64,000 bases of DNA, from contig NZ_WWCL01000005.1 in the NCBI RefSeq assembly GCF_009857835.1, positions 94,034-158,033 of the forward strand, given 5' to 3'. The position numbers were made by a program, and so were the translations under genes. The stretch is from Duganella fentianensis (lineage in GTDB: Bacteria; Pseudomonadota; Gammaproteobacteria; Burkholderiales; Burkholderiaceae_D). The first letter of the stretch is position 1. Every line of letters starts with the position of its first letter. Positions 52,658 to 60,624 of the stretch are shown here, in pieces. Under the pieces are notes generated by a model. The model was not told the DNA's origin, made no database searches, and saw only the letters and a program-made list of their open reading frames with translations.

Positions 52658-52698
52658 ACAAAAAAGCCCTTGGTCAGACATTCGACCAAGGGCTTCTT
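52658..52698 (-). terminator. Terminator of the transposition operon
   Basis: Arms AAGCCCTTGGTC (52664-52675) and GACCAAGGGCTT (52684-52695) have an 8-base loop. On the minus strand the stem is followed by a TTTTTT run. It lies 20 bp beyond the accessory gene stop and keeps transcription out of the transposon end. Confidence 0.88.
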
Positions 52699-52714
52699 AT
52701 TTGATGCGGTTGGA

Positions 52715-53719
52715 TTAGTTTCGGCTTCTCAGCCTTTTTAGCGTTTCGAGGGCGGGACCAAAGGTGCCAGATTCAGACTTCCAGACACGGTATGCTTGAG
52801 AGGCGTGAACATATGTTCCGCTACGGAGGCTAAGTTTTCGCCAGGGTGTACCAGTTGAAAGCTTAGTGAGAATGGCATCGAATAGGTCGCGCTGCGAAAG
52901 ACGGAATCTGTGATTTGACTTTGAGAGGAGTATCGGTGCCACATGAGCCCATTCGTCGTCCGAAAGGTCTGCGCTACCATCTCGCAAAGGAATAGTTTGG
53001 TCGGCAGGCATGGACAACGAACTGCTCGCTTCTATGATGGTGGCGGGTAAAGACGTAACGTGGCTGAAGCTGGCTTCTTGCGCCACAATTTTGCTAATCC
53101 TAACCTCAGTTGCAAAATATGTGCTGCCCAATTTCTTCCCTGAAACCGCGAGCGTAATGACGGCGTCCGGCAGGGTTAGCCCAATTATTCCGCGTAGGGC
53201 ATGCTCATGAACTGAATATGCTGACCTATTCGCGCTCGGGAAGGCGTATAGCCAGCGAAGTTGAGAAACGACGATTTCATTAGCCCAGTGGTAGCTGACA
53301 TGCGTCCGAGATTTCTCGATATGCAGTATGTCATCGTCCAAAAAGCCGATTGCATCCAGAGCTTGCGGCCCGAACATTGTGGGAAGTAGTTGTTTGGCTG
53401 GATAGAACAATGCTCGTATCAGTACCAACGCCGGTACCTGTACTGTCGTGTCTCGGACCTTGAACTCAAAAATTTGATGTCGAGACATCCGGGCCTGTTG
53501 AATGTCCAGTCCATGGGCGGCTATGTATTCGTCGGGGGCTACAAGCTGCCAGGTTTTGAGGTTGGTGATAAGGCCGACTTTCTTTTGTCTTACCGAAGGT
53601 GCTGGGATGCCTTCTTCAATCAATGCGTCAAGCCGTTTAAGGTGGACTTCACCACTGGCTGCCGCGATACCTGCTGCAAGTTTTCCGTCTTGAGTTCCTA
53701 TTCCAATTGCCCAGTTCAT
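52715..53719 (-). CDS. Tn7-like accessory protein (TniE position) with C-terminal IS5-transposase-type DNA-binding domain
   Basis: The 334-residue protein is encoded at the end of the transposition operon. Residues ~1-230 show no domain I recognise; NEIVVSQLRWLYAFPSA and TYFATEVRISKIV are the most distinctive segments. Residues ~252-315 (LSDDEWAHVAPILL, DLFDAILTKLSTGTPWRKL, then YRVWKSESGTFGPALETLK) closely follow the DUF4096 N-terminal domain of IS5/IS4-type transposases, but no DDE catalytic core follows. GGAGAG precedes the ATG. By position it corresponds to tniE or tnsE, genes linked to target choice. It is shorter than Tn7 TnsE (538 residues), and homology to TnsE was not visible. Function unknown. 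Confidence 0.75.
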   Translation of the reverse strand: MNWAIGIGTQDGKLAAGIAAASGEVHLKRLDALIEEGIPAPSVRQKKVGLITNLKTWQLVAPDEYIAAHGLDIQQARMSRHQIFEFKVRDTTVQVPALVLIRALFYPAKQLLPTMFGPQALDAIGFLDDDILHIEKSRTHVSYHWANEIVVSQLRWLYAFPSANRSAYSVHEHALRGIIGLTLPDAVITLAVSGKKLGSTYFATEVRISKIVAQEASFSHVTSLPATIIEASSSLSMPADQTIPLRDGSADLSDDEWAHVAPILLSKSNHRFRLSQRDLFDAILTKLSTGTPWRKLSLRSGTYVHASQAYRVWKSESGTFGPALETLKRLRSRN

Positions 53720-53796
53720 TTCTGCTCTCCGTTGTAGAAAGCAGTTTAGGAATCCTTTTTATCCGGGCAGGTCCCTCAGTGGTCGGTGCTGCGGCA

Positions 53797-53839
53797 CTTT
53801 TCGGTACAAATATGAAAAATGCAGATTCATACCGAAAAG
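53797..53839. promoter_or_regulatory. Inverted repeat between tniQ and the accessory gene
   Basis: Perfect 10 bp arms CTTTTCGGTA (53797-53806) and TACCGAAAAG (53830-53839) are separated by 23 bp of AT-rich DNA. They lie in the 129 bp gap after tniQ, the only gap in an otherwise overlapping operon. It may be an operator or an mRNA hairpin that sets the level of the accessory protein. Confidence 0.5.
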
Positions 53840-53848
53840 CCTTTAACA

Positions 53849-55051
53849 TCAGCTGGTTGCGCCCTCCGTGCTTTTTGAAGACTTCCGGCTTCGAAGGCGT
53901 TCCCGCCAATAGGGGCGGAGGCCTGTTTGTCGCTCGCTTTGATTCGACGCCTTGAAGCGCTCGATGCGCTCACTGAGCAGCGGGAATTGTTGTCGGTTGT
54001 GGCGAAAAGGCTGCCAAAGGCCGATGGCCTGGAGAAGTTCCTTTACTGTAAAGCGTTTGTCTTGTGCGGCTTCGCTACTCAAGAGATGTTCAAGCTGGCG
54101 AAGGCCTTTCGCATCAGCCTTTGGGAAATCTAGTGTTTTTTTGCCAGGTCTAGCGTAGCTAAAGTCTCTTGTTTGGCTACCCGATATCGTGCAGAACGCA
54201 TGAAAGAATATATGTTTTGGTGTTGCGAAGTTCTGCGGAATGCTCTCACGGACCATGAGGCTGGGCCATGGTTGCAGAGACGACATAGCAACGGTACAAC
54301 CGGCATCTTTAAGCAGCGTGGGACCGAAGAACTGCGCGAGGTCCTGTGACATGTGCCTAGTCGAGATGTCTCCGCCATTTCGAGCGTATCCTTTTTCGGC
54401 TGCCATTGTTCTATAAACTGTAGCCCAGTCATTCCGTGGTGGGACCAATGAATTCAATGCATTCAGAGATATCGTTTGTAAGGTCTGCGCGATTTCCGCA
54501 TTTACCGGTATCGACAGCACTGTTCTTTTAGCGTCCTGAGGCAGTGCGATGGTCCTCAGGTGCACGTTGTCTCTAAGGCGGATTGCCGTCCCAATAAGTG
54601 GCTCCTGATGACGTGAACAAGTTAGCACCCCAGGAAGTTGGTGCGAACGACGCCAATAGCTTTCGCCAAGTTCCGCCAAGTCCTCTGCGAGACACAAGGG
54701 GCAGAATCTACGGTGAGATACGCCGTGGGAGACGTTTTTGGTCAACGAGCCGATACATTCGCGTTCTCCAGGTAATAGTATCTTGGACCGCAATTTTCCC
54801 TGTTCCTTTTTGGGAATGTACGCGACCGCATACGGGTACATAGTGTGTCGCACCAATACTTCTTCCGGGTCCATGCCGGTAAAGCGACCAATCTCCGGCA
54901 GTTTGCTGGCCATTAGAAATGACACGCAGCTTCTGGTGTCGCCAAACAGTGATTGAACTAGGCGTTTCATCGGCAGGCCGCCATGATAGGCGGCACGGCC
55001 AATGACGCTCCCAATTACTTCATCCGGGTAGGGTTGGGGCAATACCGGCAT
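53849..55051 (-). CDS. tniQ: TniQ/TnsD-family target-selection protein
   Basis: The 400-residue protein belongs to the TniQ family that directs Tn7-like transposition to a target. The N-terminal LPQPYPDEVIGSVIGRAAYHGG is the TniQ opening. A zinc finger is visible as C117-P-L-C120 and C145-x-x-H148 (RRFCPLCLAED, then TCSRHQEPL). The C-terminal part is basic and helical, as in DNA-binding TnsD proteins; the length is between short TniQ and full TnsD (about 500). Its ATG overlaps the tnsC stop (TAATG). It is the best candidate for recognising the comEC site. Confidence 0.9.
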   Translation of the reverse strand: MPVLPQPYPDEVIGSVIGRAAYHGGLPMKRLVQSLFGDTRSCVSFLMASKLPEIGRFTGMDPEEVLVRHTMYPYAVAYIPKKEQGKLRSKILLPGERECIGSLTKNVSHGVSHRRFCPLCLAEDLAELGESYWRRSHQLPGVLTCSRHQEPLIGTAIRLRDNVHLRTIALPQDAKRTVLSIPVNAEIAQTLQTISLNALNSLVPPRNDWATVYRTMAAEKGYARNGGDISTRHMSQDLAQFFGPTLLKDAGCTVAMSSLQPWPSLMVRESIPQNFATPKHIFFHAFCTISGSQTRDFSYARPGKKTLDFPKADAKGLRQLEHLLSSEAAQDKRFTVKELLQAIGLWQPFRHNRQQFPLLSERIERFKASNQSERQTGLRPYWRERLRSRKSSKSTEGATS

Positions 55052-56706
55052 TAGCGAAGTTCCAAGAGTTGATGCGTTGGCTTTACCAGACCCAGTGCTC
55101 GCATGTGGTGTAGTACAGATTCTCCTGTTTGCTTGGCAGCCGAGAGAGCTCGCCGATAGTCGGCCGGTCGGCCATCAAAAGTAGCGATTTCTTCGTTCAA
55201 CTCCTTCGATTTAGTTCTCGAGGTTTTCTTCGGAACAGTAAGTGCTTCGATTGCCTTTTTACTTCCCTCGATGAGAGAAAGCCGTTGGTTGGGTTTAATT
55301 GTGCTCTGAGCAGCAGCCAGTGATTCTTCTTCGCCAAAGCCCATCGCGACCAGCCCTGAGGAGATTCGTTCGGCATATGTGGCGTCGTTTGACGTCACTT
55401 GGTACAAGGGCGATGCTTTGCTCTGAGCCTTACGAGACATGCTGTCGATAATGCCGTTCAGTTCGATTTGAGAGCCGATATCGTCAAAAAGCGAGATGGC
55501 TTCGACGTCATCGTGGTACAGTGCATCGATTGCACCATGGAGTGGCCCAAGTTCATCCACGAACACTTTGCGGATAAGCTCGGGAGTGATGGTTTCCGAT
55601 TCATCTAGCATCGCCCGAGCCTGTGCTGATGCAAACAACGTTATGGCGACGTCGATGATTCCTTGCGAGTAGCGATACATAGCTGTGAGTAGGTCATCAG
55701 TGAGCTCGACCGGATTTCGAACCCATTGGTTTTGCCAAAGAATCTCCACGAACACCTGCCATTCGTTGACTTCCCCGGGATGAACCTCAAAAGATAGGCG
55801 CTGCCAAGGAGCGACCCCGTGGCCGCAAGAGCGGCGAGCTTGGCGAAAATCGAGTGACAGGACCTTCAAAGCCTTTGTGGTCCCGATGAATAAAATCGGA
55901 ACACGCAGGTCATTACAGGCCGAGACCAGTTCAGTCATCACGGTTTGCTGGCCTTTACGGGAATTTGCAAGGTTCTGAACTTCATCGCAGATGAGAATAC
56001 CTACGAAGTGGCGGTTCAGCAGCCGAGCGACACTTCGCATTAATGTGTCAGCGCCGGGGCGACCCTTTACTGCGTACTCTTCATAGTAATTGGCCCCTGG
56101 GATAAGCTGGTCCAATTTCTGAAGGATGCCGTGCGCAAGACCTTTGACACTAGAGCCATCGCTTGGCATCTCGATGTGAAGATACGGGACCTGGTACACG
56201 TGGAGGTCTGGGTGGTAAATGACCTGGTCGATGTGAGCGCACCAGCGTTTGACCAGCGTGGTCTTGCCCATTCCCGATATGCCGATTAGCGATGTAGAGA
56301 TTTGTGGCGTGTGCGTGTTAGCAGCTTGGGCAAAAGTACGCTTGGCCTTCTCGTGCTCGTGAATGGTCTTGAAGATTGCAGTGTGCTCTGGCGTGCGCGG
56401 TGCGCGGCCCACATAGCCGCTGCGAATCATCGAGTCCAACGCCCGTGCAAGCTCGATGTGCTTGGCGAGAGGGACCATGAAATTTTTCAGCTCTTTGAGC
56501 ATATACATGCGTTCGTGAGTGGCCCAAGTCCGCTGTTCAGGCGCAAACGGTGGATTCAGTGACAGCGCCAAAAAAAGTTCATCATCCGACATGGACGGTG
56601 GCAAAGCTTCGATAAGCTTGTTACCAATAAATTGAGGTATCCGCTGCGGCGTGTAGTTCGCGGTTACGCAGTTGGGGCTAAGTGTTTGCATGTAATTAGT
56701 TTCCAT
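55051..56706 (-). CDS. tnsC: TnsC-type AAA+ transposition regulator
   Basis: TnsC links the target selector to the transposase and uses ATP for target immunity. The 551 residues match Tn7 TnsC (555). Walker A is GISGMGKTTL at 142-151, Walker B is GILICDEVQNL at 236-246, and the sensor-like FIGTTKALKVL follows. Long N- and C-terminal extensions flank the ATPase core, as in Tn7 and unlike the shorter TniB. Its start overlaps the tnsB stop by 11 bp, and its stop overlaps tniQ. Confidence 0.93.
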   Translation of the reverse strand: METNYMQTLSPNCVTANYTPQRIPQFIGNKLIEALPPSMSDDELFLALSLNPPFAPEQRTWATHERMYMLKELKNFMVPLAKHIELARALDSMIRSGYVGRAPRTPEHTAIFKTIHEHEKAKRTFAQAANTHTPQISTSLIGISGMGKTTLVKRWCAHIDQVIYHPDLHVYQVPYLHIEMPSDGSSVKGLAHGILQKLDQLIPGANYYEEYAVKGRPGADTLMRSVARLLNRHFVGILICDEVQNLANSRKGQQTVMTELVSACNDLRVPILFIGTTKALKVLSLDFRQARRSCGHGVAPWQRLSFEVHPGEVNEWQVFVEILWQNQWVRNPVELTDDLLTAMYRYSQGIIDVAITLFASAQARAMLDESETITPELIRKVFVDELGPLHGAIDALYHDDVEAISLFDDIGSQIELNGIIDSMSRKAQSKASPLYQVTSNDATYAERISSGLVAMGFGEEESLAAAQSTIKPNQRLSLIEGSKKAIEALTVPKKTSRTKSKELNEEIATFDGRPADYRRALSAAKQTGESVLHHMRALGLVKPTHQLLELR

Positions 56707-58861
56707 TTTGTAGTCTCAGACGTAGTTCTTGAAGGCGTTGTGCTGTGGATTTGGTTCCGGCCGCTGACGCGGGGCTCGCGGGCTGTATGCTTTGCGGTGG
56801 TGCGCCTGCATCGCGCCAGGGCTGGTTATGCTCAGTGACTGCTTGACCGACGTCAGCAAGCTGTTTGCGTTCTTCCTTCAAAGCATGAGCACGTGCCACT
56901 TTGGTGTCGGCCTTGCGAGCCGAACGACTGACGCCTGCGGCAACGCGCTGATGGCGCTTCTTCGCAGCTTGAACAATCGGGTCAACACCTTGGTGGTACT
57001 CAAATGTTGTTTGGCGGCGCTGTTGACGATTGGCTTCTGCCTCTTGCGCACGTAGCTTTTCGTAGTAGTCAACTTCAGCGAACGACATGCCTGAGAATTT
57101 TTCAGACCGTGGCGTCAGCTTCGCATCCAATGTGGACTTCTTGTCGTGGGGGTTATAGACGAGAATTGAGTCCACAAGGCGATAGTCAAATGAGACCATG
57201 ACGTCGGACTGAGACGTGTTTCGAGCGTGGATGAACCATCCGCGAGCTTCGGCTTCCGCGCATGTGTAGTAACAGCCCTTAAAGAGTATACCGAATTCGG
57301 TGATGGTCGCTTTTTCCTTCGGTAGTAGAGCTAGCCGTACTTGCGCCTCCGTATAGCGTGTCAAGTTACTCGCGGACTTCTGGATGTCGTGATTCCAGAT
57401 GTGCAAAGGTATAGGCTGAACCCTAGCGGTGATTTCCTCAATGGGAGCGTCGTAAGTGGTCATCGGCCTACGATTGTGCGCGATGATAGTACGCAGCATG
57501 ATTGCGAAAAATTCGTTCATAGTTAGACATGCGTCTTTGTCGTATCGCTTGCCTTGCCGCTTCTTTGCGTTAAATGGTGGGTCGTAGCCTGGCACAACGT
57601 CCGTAACCGTTTGGTGTGTCAACTTGAATTCGCATTCGACGACGGGCTTCCATTTGGCCATCTTTGCGGGCAGGTTGATTATCGTAATCGTTAGCCCATT
57701 GCCGATTTTGTCGCTGTTTTTGCCCAGGAATTCAGGACCACGGTCGGTGAGTAAGAAGCGCGGGAAGACCTTATCTGCGGGCCAGTCTTCAGGGTCGTAC
57801 TTGACCCCGTAGCGTTCGCACAAGGCACGCTTGTCGGTTGCAATGCTCAGAATGGCTTGCATTGCACCGGTCCAGCTGGCATTTTCCAGGCCGCAGTAGA
57901 AGCCAACAATCAAGCGGGACTTCCGGTCTATGATTAGATAGAGCGTCGGTTTGCCGATGATTTTTGTGACGTCGGATTCGGAAACTACGTTGCAGTCCAC
58001 AATGGTTGCGTCAATCTCATAGTAGTGGCCGACGCCATCGCAGTCTCCGGCGATGGAGCCAATTTTAGCGGCGTGTTCGAGTTCAAACGCTTTATCACCT
58101 TTCCTGCTGCGGAGACGGACTTCAAGGCTGTAGTGCTTCCGCAGGAAGTGCGTGAACTGGCGTCGGCTGGGCCGATTTCCAGCATGTCGAATATACGCGA
58201 CGCCATTTCCATCGACAGTCGTGTAGTGCTTCTCAAGGAGCCGCTGATAGGAAGCCTCTTGCGTAAGCCTTACGTCATGAAGGTAGCCTTCTTTAGGCTT
58301 TTCAATGTGCTCGCGGAAAATGCGAAGGTCATCTTCAGAGAGCTGATACGTTTGGTAGCCGGGCTGGGGTTCCTCGTCCAAGTTATCCAGGTCATAGATT
58401 TCAGCCGGTTGCCTTCCGCGCCGAACAGTGACCGCGACTTCAGTTCGTCCGCAGTTTTGGTACTGTGCTATGAGGGCATCTGGTGTCTGACCACCCTGGA
58501 ACCAGCGTCGAAGGTCCTTGTAAAGCGTACGCTTGGAGCATTGCAGCTCGGCTGCACGATACTCCACGAGGGGGCCTCGGGATTCGGCAGCGTAAACTTC
58601 GTGAAGATTTTCCACGAGTGGTCGAATGCGCTCGAAGGCCTTGTTCCGCTTGGAGAGCATGGCCTGTGAGGGCTGCGGTACGGGCATCACCTGATGCGTA
58701 TCCTCGCCGCTGAAGCGCTGAGTGACGGCGAGGGGCAGGCTTATTGGCCACGCGTTCGAATCGTCGAGAGCGAATACCCAAGCCACACCACGGTAGTTGT
58801 CGGCATGAAGAAAACGGTATCGTCGGCCCTCAAAAGTGAAAATGTCGTTTTTAAATAGCAT
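56696..58861 (-). CDS. tnsB: TnsB-type DDE transposase
   Basis: TnsB binds the end repeats and joins the 3' ends to the target. The 721 residues (Tn7 TnsB 702) have an N-terminal helix-turn-helix region (SKRTLYKDLRRW), then an RNase H-fold core with catalytic D284 (YYEIDATIVD), D373 (LLTDRGPEFLG) and E409 (VVECEF); the last two are 36 apart, as in this family. The C-terminus is basic and ends in a tail likely to contact TnsC. All catalytic residues are intact. It overlaps tnsA (TAATG) and tnsC. Confidence 0.95.
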   Translation of the reverse strand: MLFKNDIFTFEGRRYRFLHADNYRGVAWVFALDDSNAWPISLPLAVTQRFSGEDTHQVMPVPQPSQAMLSKRNKAFERIRPLVENLHEVYAAESRGPLVEYRAAELQCSKRTLYKDLRRWFQGGQTPDALIAQYQNCGRTEVAVTVRRGRQPAEIYDLDNLDEEPQPGYQTYQLSEDDLRIFREHIEKPKEGYLHDVRLTQEASYQRLLEKHYTTVDGNGVAYIRHAGNRPSRRQFTHFLRKHYSLEVRLRSRKGDKAFELEHAAKIGSIAGDCDGVGHYYEIDATIVDCNVVSESDVTKIIGKPTLYLIIDRKSRLIVGFYCGLENASWTGAMQAILSIATDKRALCERYGVKYDPEDWPADKVFPRFLLTDRGPEFLGKNSDKIGNGLTITIINLPAKMAKWKPVVECEFKLTHQTVTDVVPGYDPPFNAKKRQGKRYDKDACLTMNEFFAIMLRTIIAHNRRPMTTYDAPIEEITARVQPIPLHIWNHDIQKSASNLTRYTEAQVRLALLPKEKATITEFGILFKGCYYTCAEAEARGWFIHARNTSQSDVMVSFDYRLVDSILVYNPHDKKSTLDAKLTPRSEKFSGMSFAEVDYYEKLRAQEAEANRQQRRQTTFEYHQGVDPIVQAAKKRHQRVAAGVSRSARKADTKVARAHALKEERKQLADVGQAVTEHNQPWRDAGAPPQSIQPASPASAAGTKSTAQRLQELRLRLQNGN

Positions 58862-59703
58862 TACGCTCCACCAACTGCTCGAAGTGGCACGATTTTGGAC
58901 ATAAGCACGAATTTCGACAGCGGCTCTTGCTCCAGCTTTGGTGAGCTGAGGTCAGGAACCAGTATGCGCCTGGCCATCAGGATTTTTGCCACGCGAATGC
59001 CGGTTGCAGGAGGACAGCCAAAGCGCTCATCGAATTGGATGCAGTACTTCAATAGCGACATCTGCTGGTGTGCGGCAGGCATGTCGTTGACCATGCGCTG
59101 ACATAGGTCATCGAAGTAGCCTGGTCGCGGCTCAAGCTCATCTGGACGGAGTGGCGCTTCACGAATCTCACCGATGTTGGCCATGTTGCTGGGTGGGAGG
59201 TCGCAGTCAAAAATGAGGTGGTGCTCAAAGCCCAACTGGTGAAAGTATTCGCGCTGAATTTCCAGCTTCTCGACTGCGCGTGGGTCTTCGACTTCGGCGG
59301 CAGTTTTGGCATTGAACACAATCGAGGTGGTTTCGCCGTCCTTAACTACTGTGGCCACGAAGTCGGCCGTCATCACGGTCGGCACGGTAGTCCCTGGGTA
59401 GCATGGATGCACGATGCCCAGGCTACGTGCGATATCCTGAGTTAGAGCGCGGTCCAGGGGGAACTGCTCCCGGATATCAACGATGTTCGATTGCCATTCC
59501 AGCGCAATGAAGACTTGGTATTCGACGTCGGAGAGCAGTTGATGCACGCGGCCAGTCTTGACGCTCCAGATGCGGCGGGCACGCCCCCGACTGCTGAAGT
59601 CCCTGACGTGAATCCAGGGTTTGTAATTAGCCAGCTTACCTTCGCCCAAGCCCTCGGCCTGCATTTGAGCGATTTTCTTTTCCGTCCACTTAATTTTTGC
59701 CAC
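58861..59703 (-). CDS. tnsA: TnsA-type endonuclease
   Basis: TnsA cuts the 5' ends of the transposon, so the element moves by cut-and-paste. The 280 residues (Tn7 TnsA 273) show the restriction-enzyme-like catalytic set E61 (SDVEYQVF), D114 (TADFVAT) and K133 (NAKTA), matching Tn7's E63, D114 and K132. The start codon is GTG, with AAGGA 6 nt upstream. It is the first gene of the transposition operon and is divergent from the small regulator gene. An intact TnsA argues against replicative cointegrate transposition. Confidence 0.94.
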   Translation of the reverse strand: MAKIKWTEKKIAQMQAEGLGEGKLANYKPWIHVRDFSSRGRARRIWSVKTGRVHQLLSDVEYQVFIALEWQSNIVDIREQFPLDRALTQDIARSLGIVHPCYPGTTVPTVMTADFVATVVKDGETTSIVFNAKTAAEVEDPRAVEKLEIQREYFHQLGFEHHLIFDCDLPPSNMANIGEIREAPLRPDELEPRPGYFDDLCQRMVNDMPAAHQQMSLLKYCIQFDERFGCPPATGIRVAKILMARRILVPDLSSPKLEQEPLSKFVLMSKIVPLRAVGGA

Positions 59704-59738
59704 TTCAGTTCCTTTTTAGTTTGTCCTAGTGAGATGCC

Positions 59739-59822
59739 CAGCACGGCTGTGCTGACGGGTAAACAAAAGGAATCACTTTTAGACTTTTGGTCTAAAAATC
59801 ACGAAAGCGCGATATTAATCGC
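59739..59822. promoter_or_regulatory. Cluster of three inverted repeats in the tnsA / regulator divergent promoter region
   Basis: From left to right: CAGCAC-GGCT-GTGCTG (59739-59754), TTTTAGAC-TTTTG-GTCTAAAA (59777-59797, perfect 8 bp arms) and GCGAT-ATTA-ATCGC (59809-59822). All lie within 85 bp between the divergent tnsA and DUF6471-type genes. The middle one looks most like a repressor operator. The small helix-turn-helix-like protein next door is the obvious candidate ligand. Confidence 0.6.
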
Positions 59823-59905
59823 ATATCTGCGATTTATTAGGTCTGAAAGAGGCCTTTAAGTTGAATATAATAATTACTTAACTACAATTGTTGCAAAATA
59901 ACAAC

Positions 59906-60157
59906 ATGACAGACTGGAACCAGGAGGCCAAGGCCATCCTGAGGGCGGAACTCGCCCGAAAGAATATTGGTTACAAACGGCTGTCCCAGCTGCTCGAGCA
60001 AATTGGAGTAGAAGAGACACCAAGTGCCATTACAAACAAAATGCACCGAGGGTCGTTCTCATTCGCTTTTTACCTTCAGTGCATGAAGGCAATCGGTCTT
60101 AGTCGGGTGGACATCGATTTAGTAAAAATTAATGTCTTAGAAAGGGATGGGTTATAA
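59906..60157 (+). CDS. Small DUF6471-type putative DNA-binding regulator
   Basis: The 83-residue protein starts at MTDWNQEAKAIL. The pattern ILRAELARKNIGYKRLSQLLEQIGV, NKMHRGSFSFAFYLQCMKAIG matches DUF6471, a short helix-turn-helix-like family of unknown role. A TTG start at 59888 would add six residues. A TATAAT lies at 59866-59871. It is divergent from tnsA and may repress it through the inverted repeats in between. Confidence 0.8.
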   Translation: MTDWNQEAKAILRAELARKNIGYKRLSQLLEQIGVEETPSAITNKMHRGSFSFAFYLQCMKAIGLSRVDIDLVKINVLERDGL

Positions 60158-60159
60158 CA

Positions 60160-60534
60160 TTGGAATTGAATACAGGCTACAAGCTATGTCCGAAGTTGAA
60201 AGCGAAAGAGAAGTGTATTCGTGTCCAAATGTATAAGGAGGGAGTAATTCAAGAAGTGTTTCATGTGCACCGGCCAGGCTACCGGATGTCACACGAGAGC
60301 GCGATGCAAGCGATTAAAGCGCTTGCGAAAAAATTTGATGAGATTGGTCCCGAGGAACTAGCCGACTCCTTCTTGAATAACCGTGGTAGCATGCCGCCCG
60401 TAACAGCAGGATATGAAATCACGCCAGAAAGCCCTGAACCGGGAGTTTTACGTTTCTACTGTACAGGAAGGAATGCCACTTCTTGGATTGAAGAAGTCAC
60501 TAACCTGTCAGAATTTCGAAACGTAGAGGGGTAA
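60160..60534 (+). CDS. Protein of unknown function, co-transcribed with the small regulator
   Basis: The 124-residue product begins at a TTG codon only 2 bp after the regulator's stop, with AAAGGGATGGG upstream; the next in-frame ATG is 23 codons in. I do not recognise a family. The protein has a basic N-terminal third (LCPKLKAKEKCIRVQMYKEG), a helical middle (AIKALAKKFDEIG) and a C-terminal beta-like part with GVLRFYCTGRNATSW. Coupling to the regulator suggests a shared function. Confidence 0.65.
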   Translation: MELNTGYKLCPKLKAKEKCIRVQMYKEGVIQEVFHVHRPGYRMSHESAMQAIKALAKKFDEIGPEELADSFLNNRGSMPPVTAGYEITPESPEPGVLRFYCTGRNATSWIEEVTNLSEFRNVEG

Positions 60535-60624
60535 GCTTTACTAGCTGCGGGCCGCCGTGCTTGCAGTGGTACGAATTCAGATTTGACTGGCAGCCCGCTG
60601 AAGCGGTCGAACTTTAGTCCCCGG

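Noticed and set aside
52715..53719. Calling the accessory gene tnsE, or a remnant of an IS5 transposase
   Set aside because: It is much shorter than TnsE with no visible similarity, and only about 65 of 334 residues look IS5-like, inside an intact frame with a good ribosome site.
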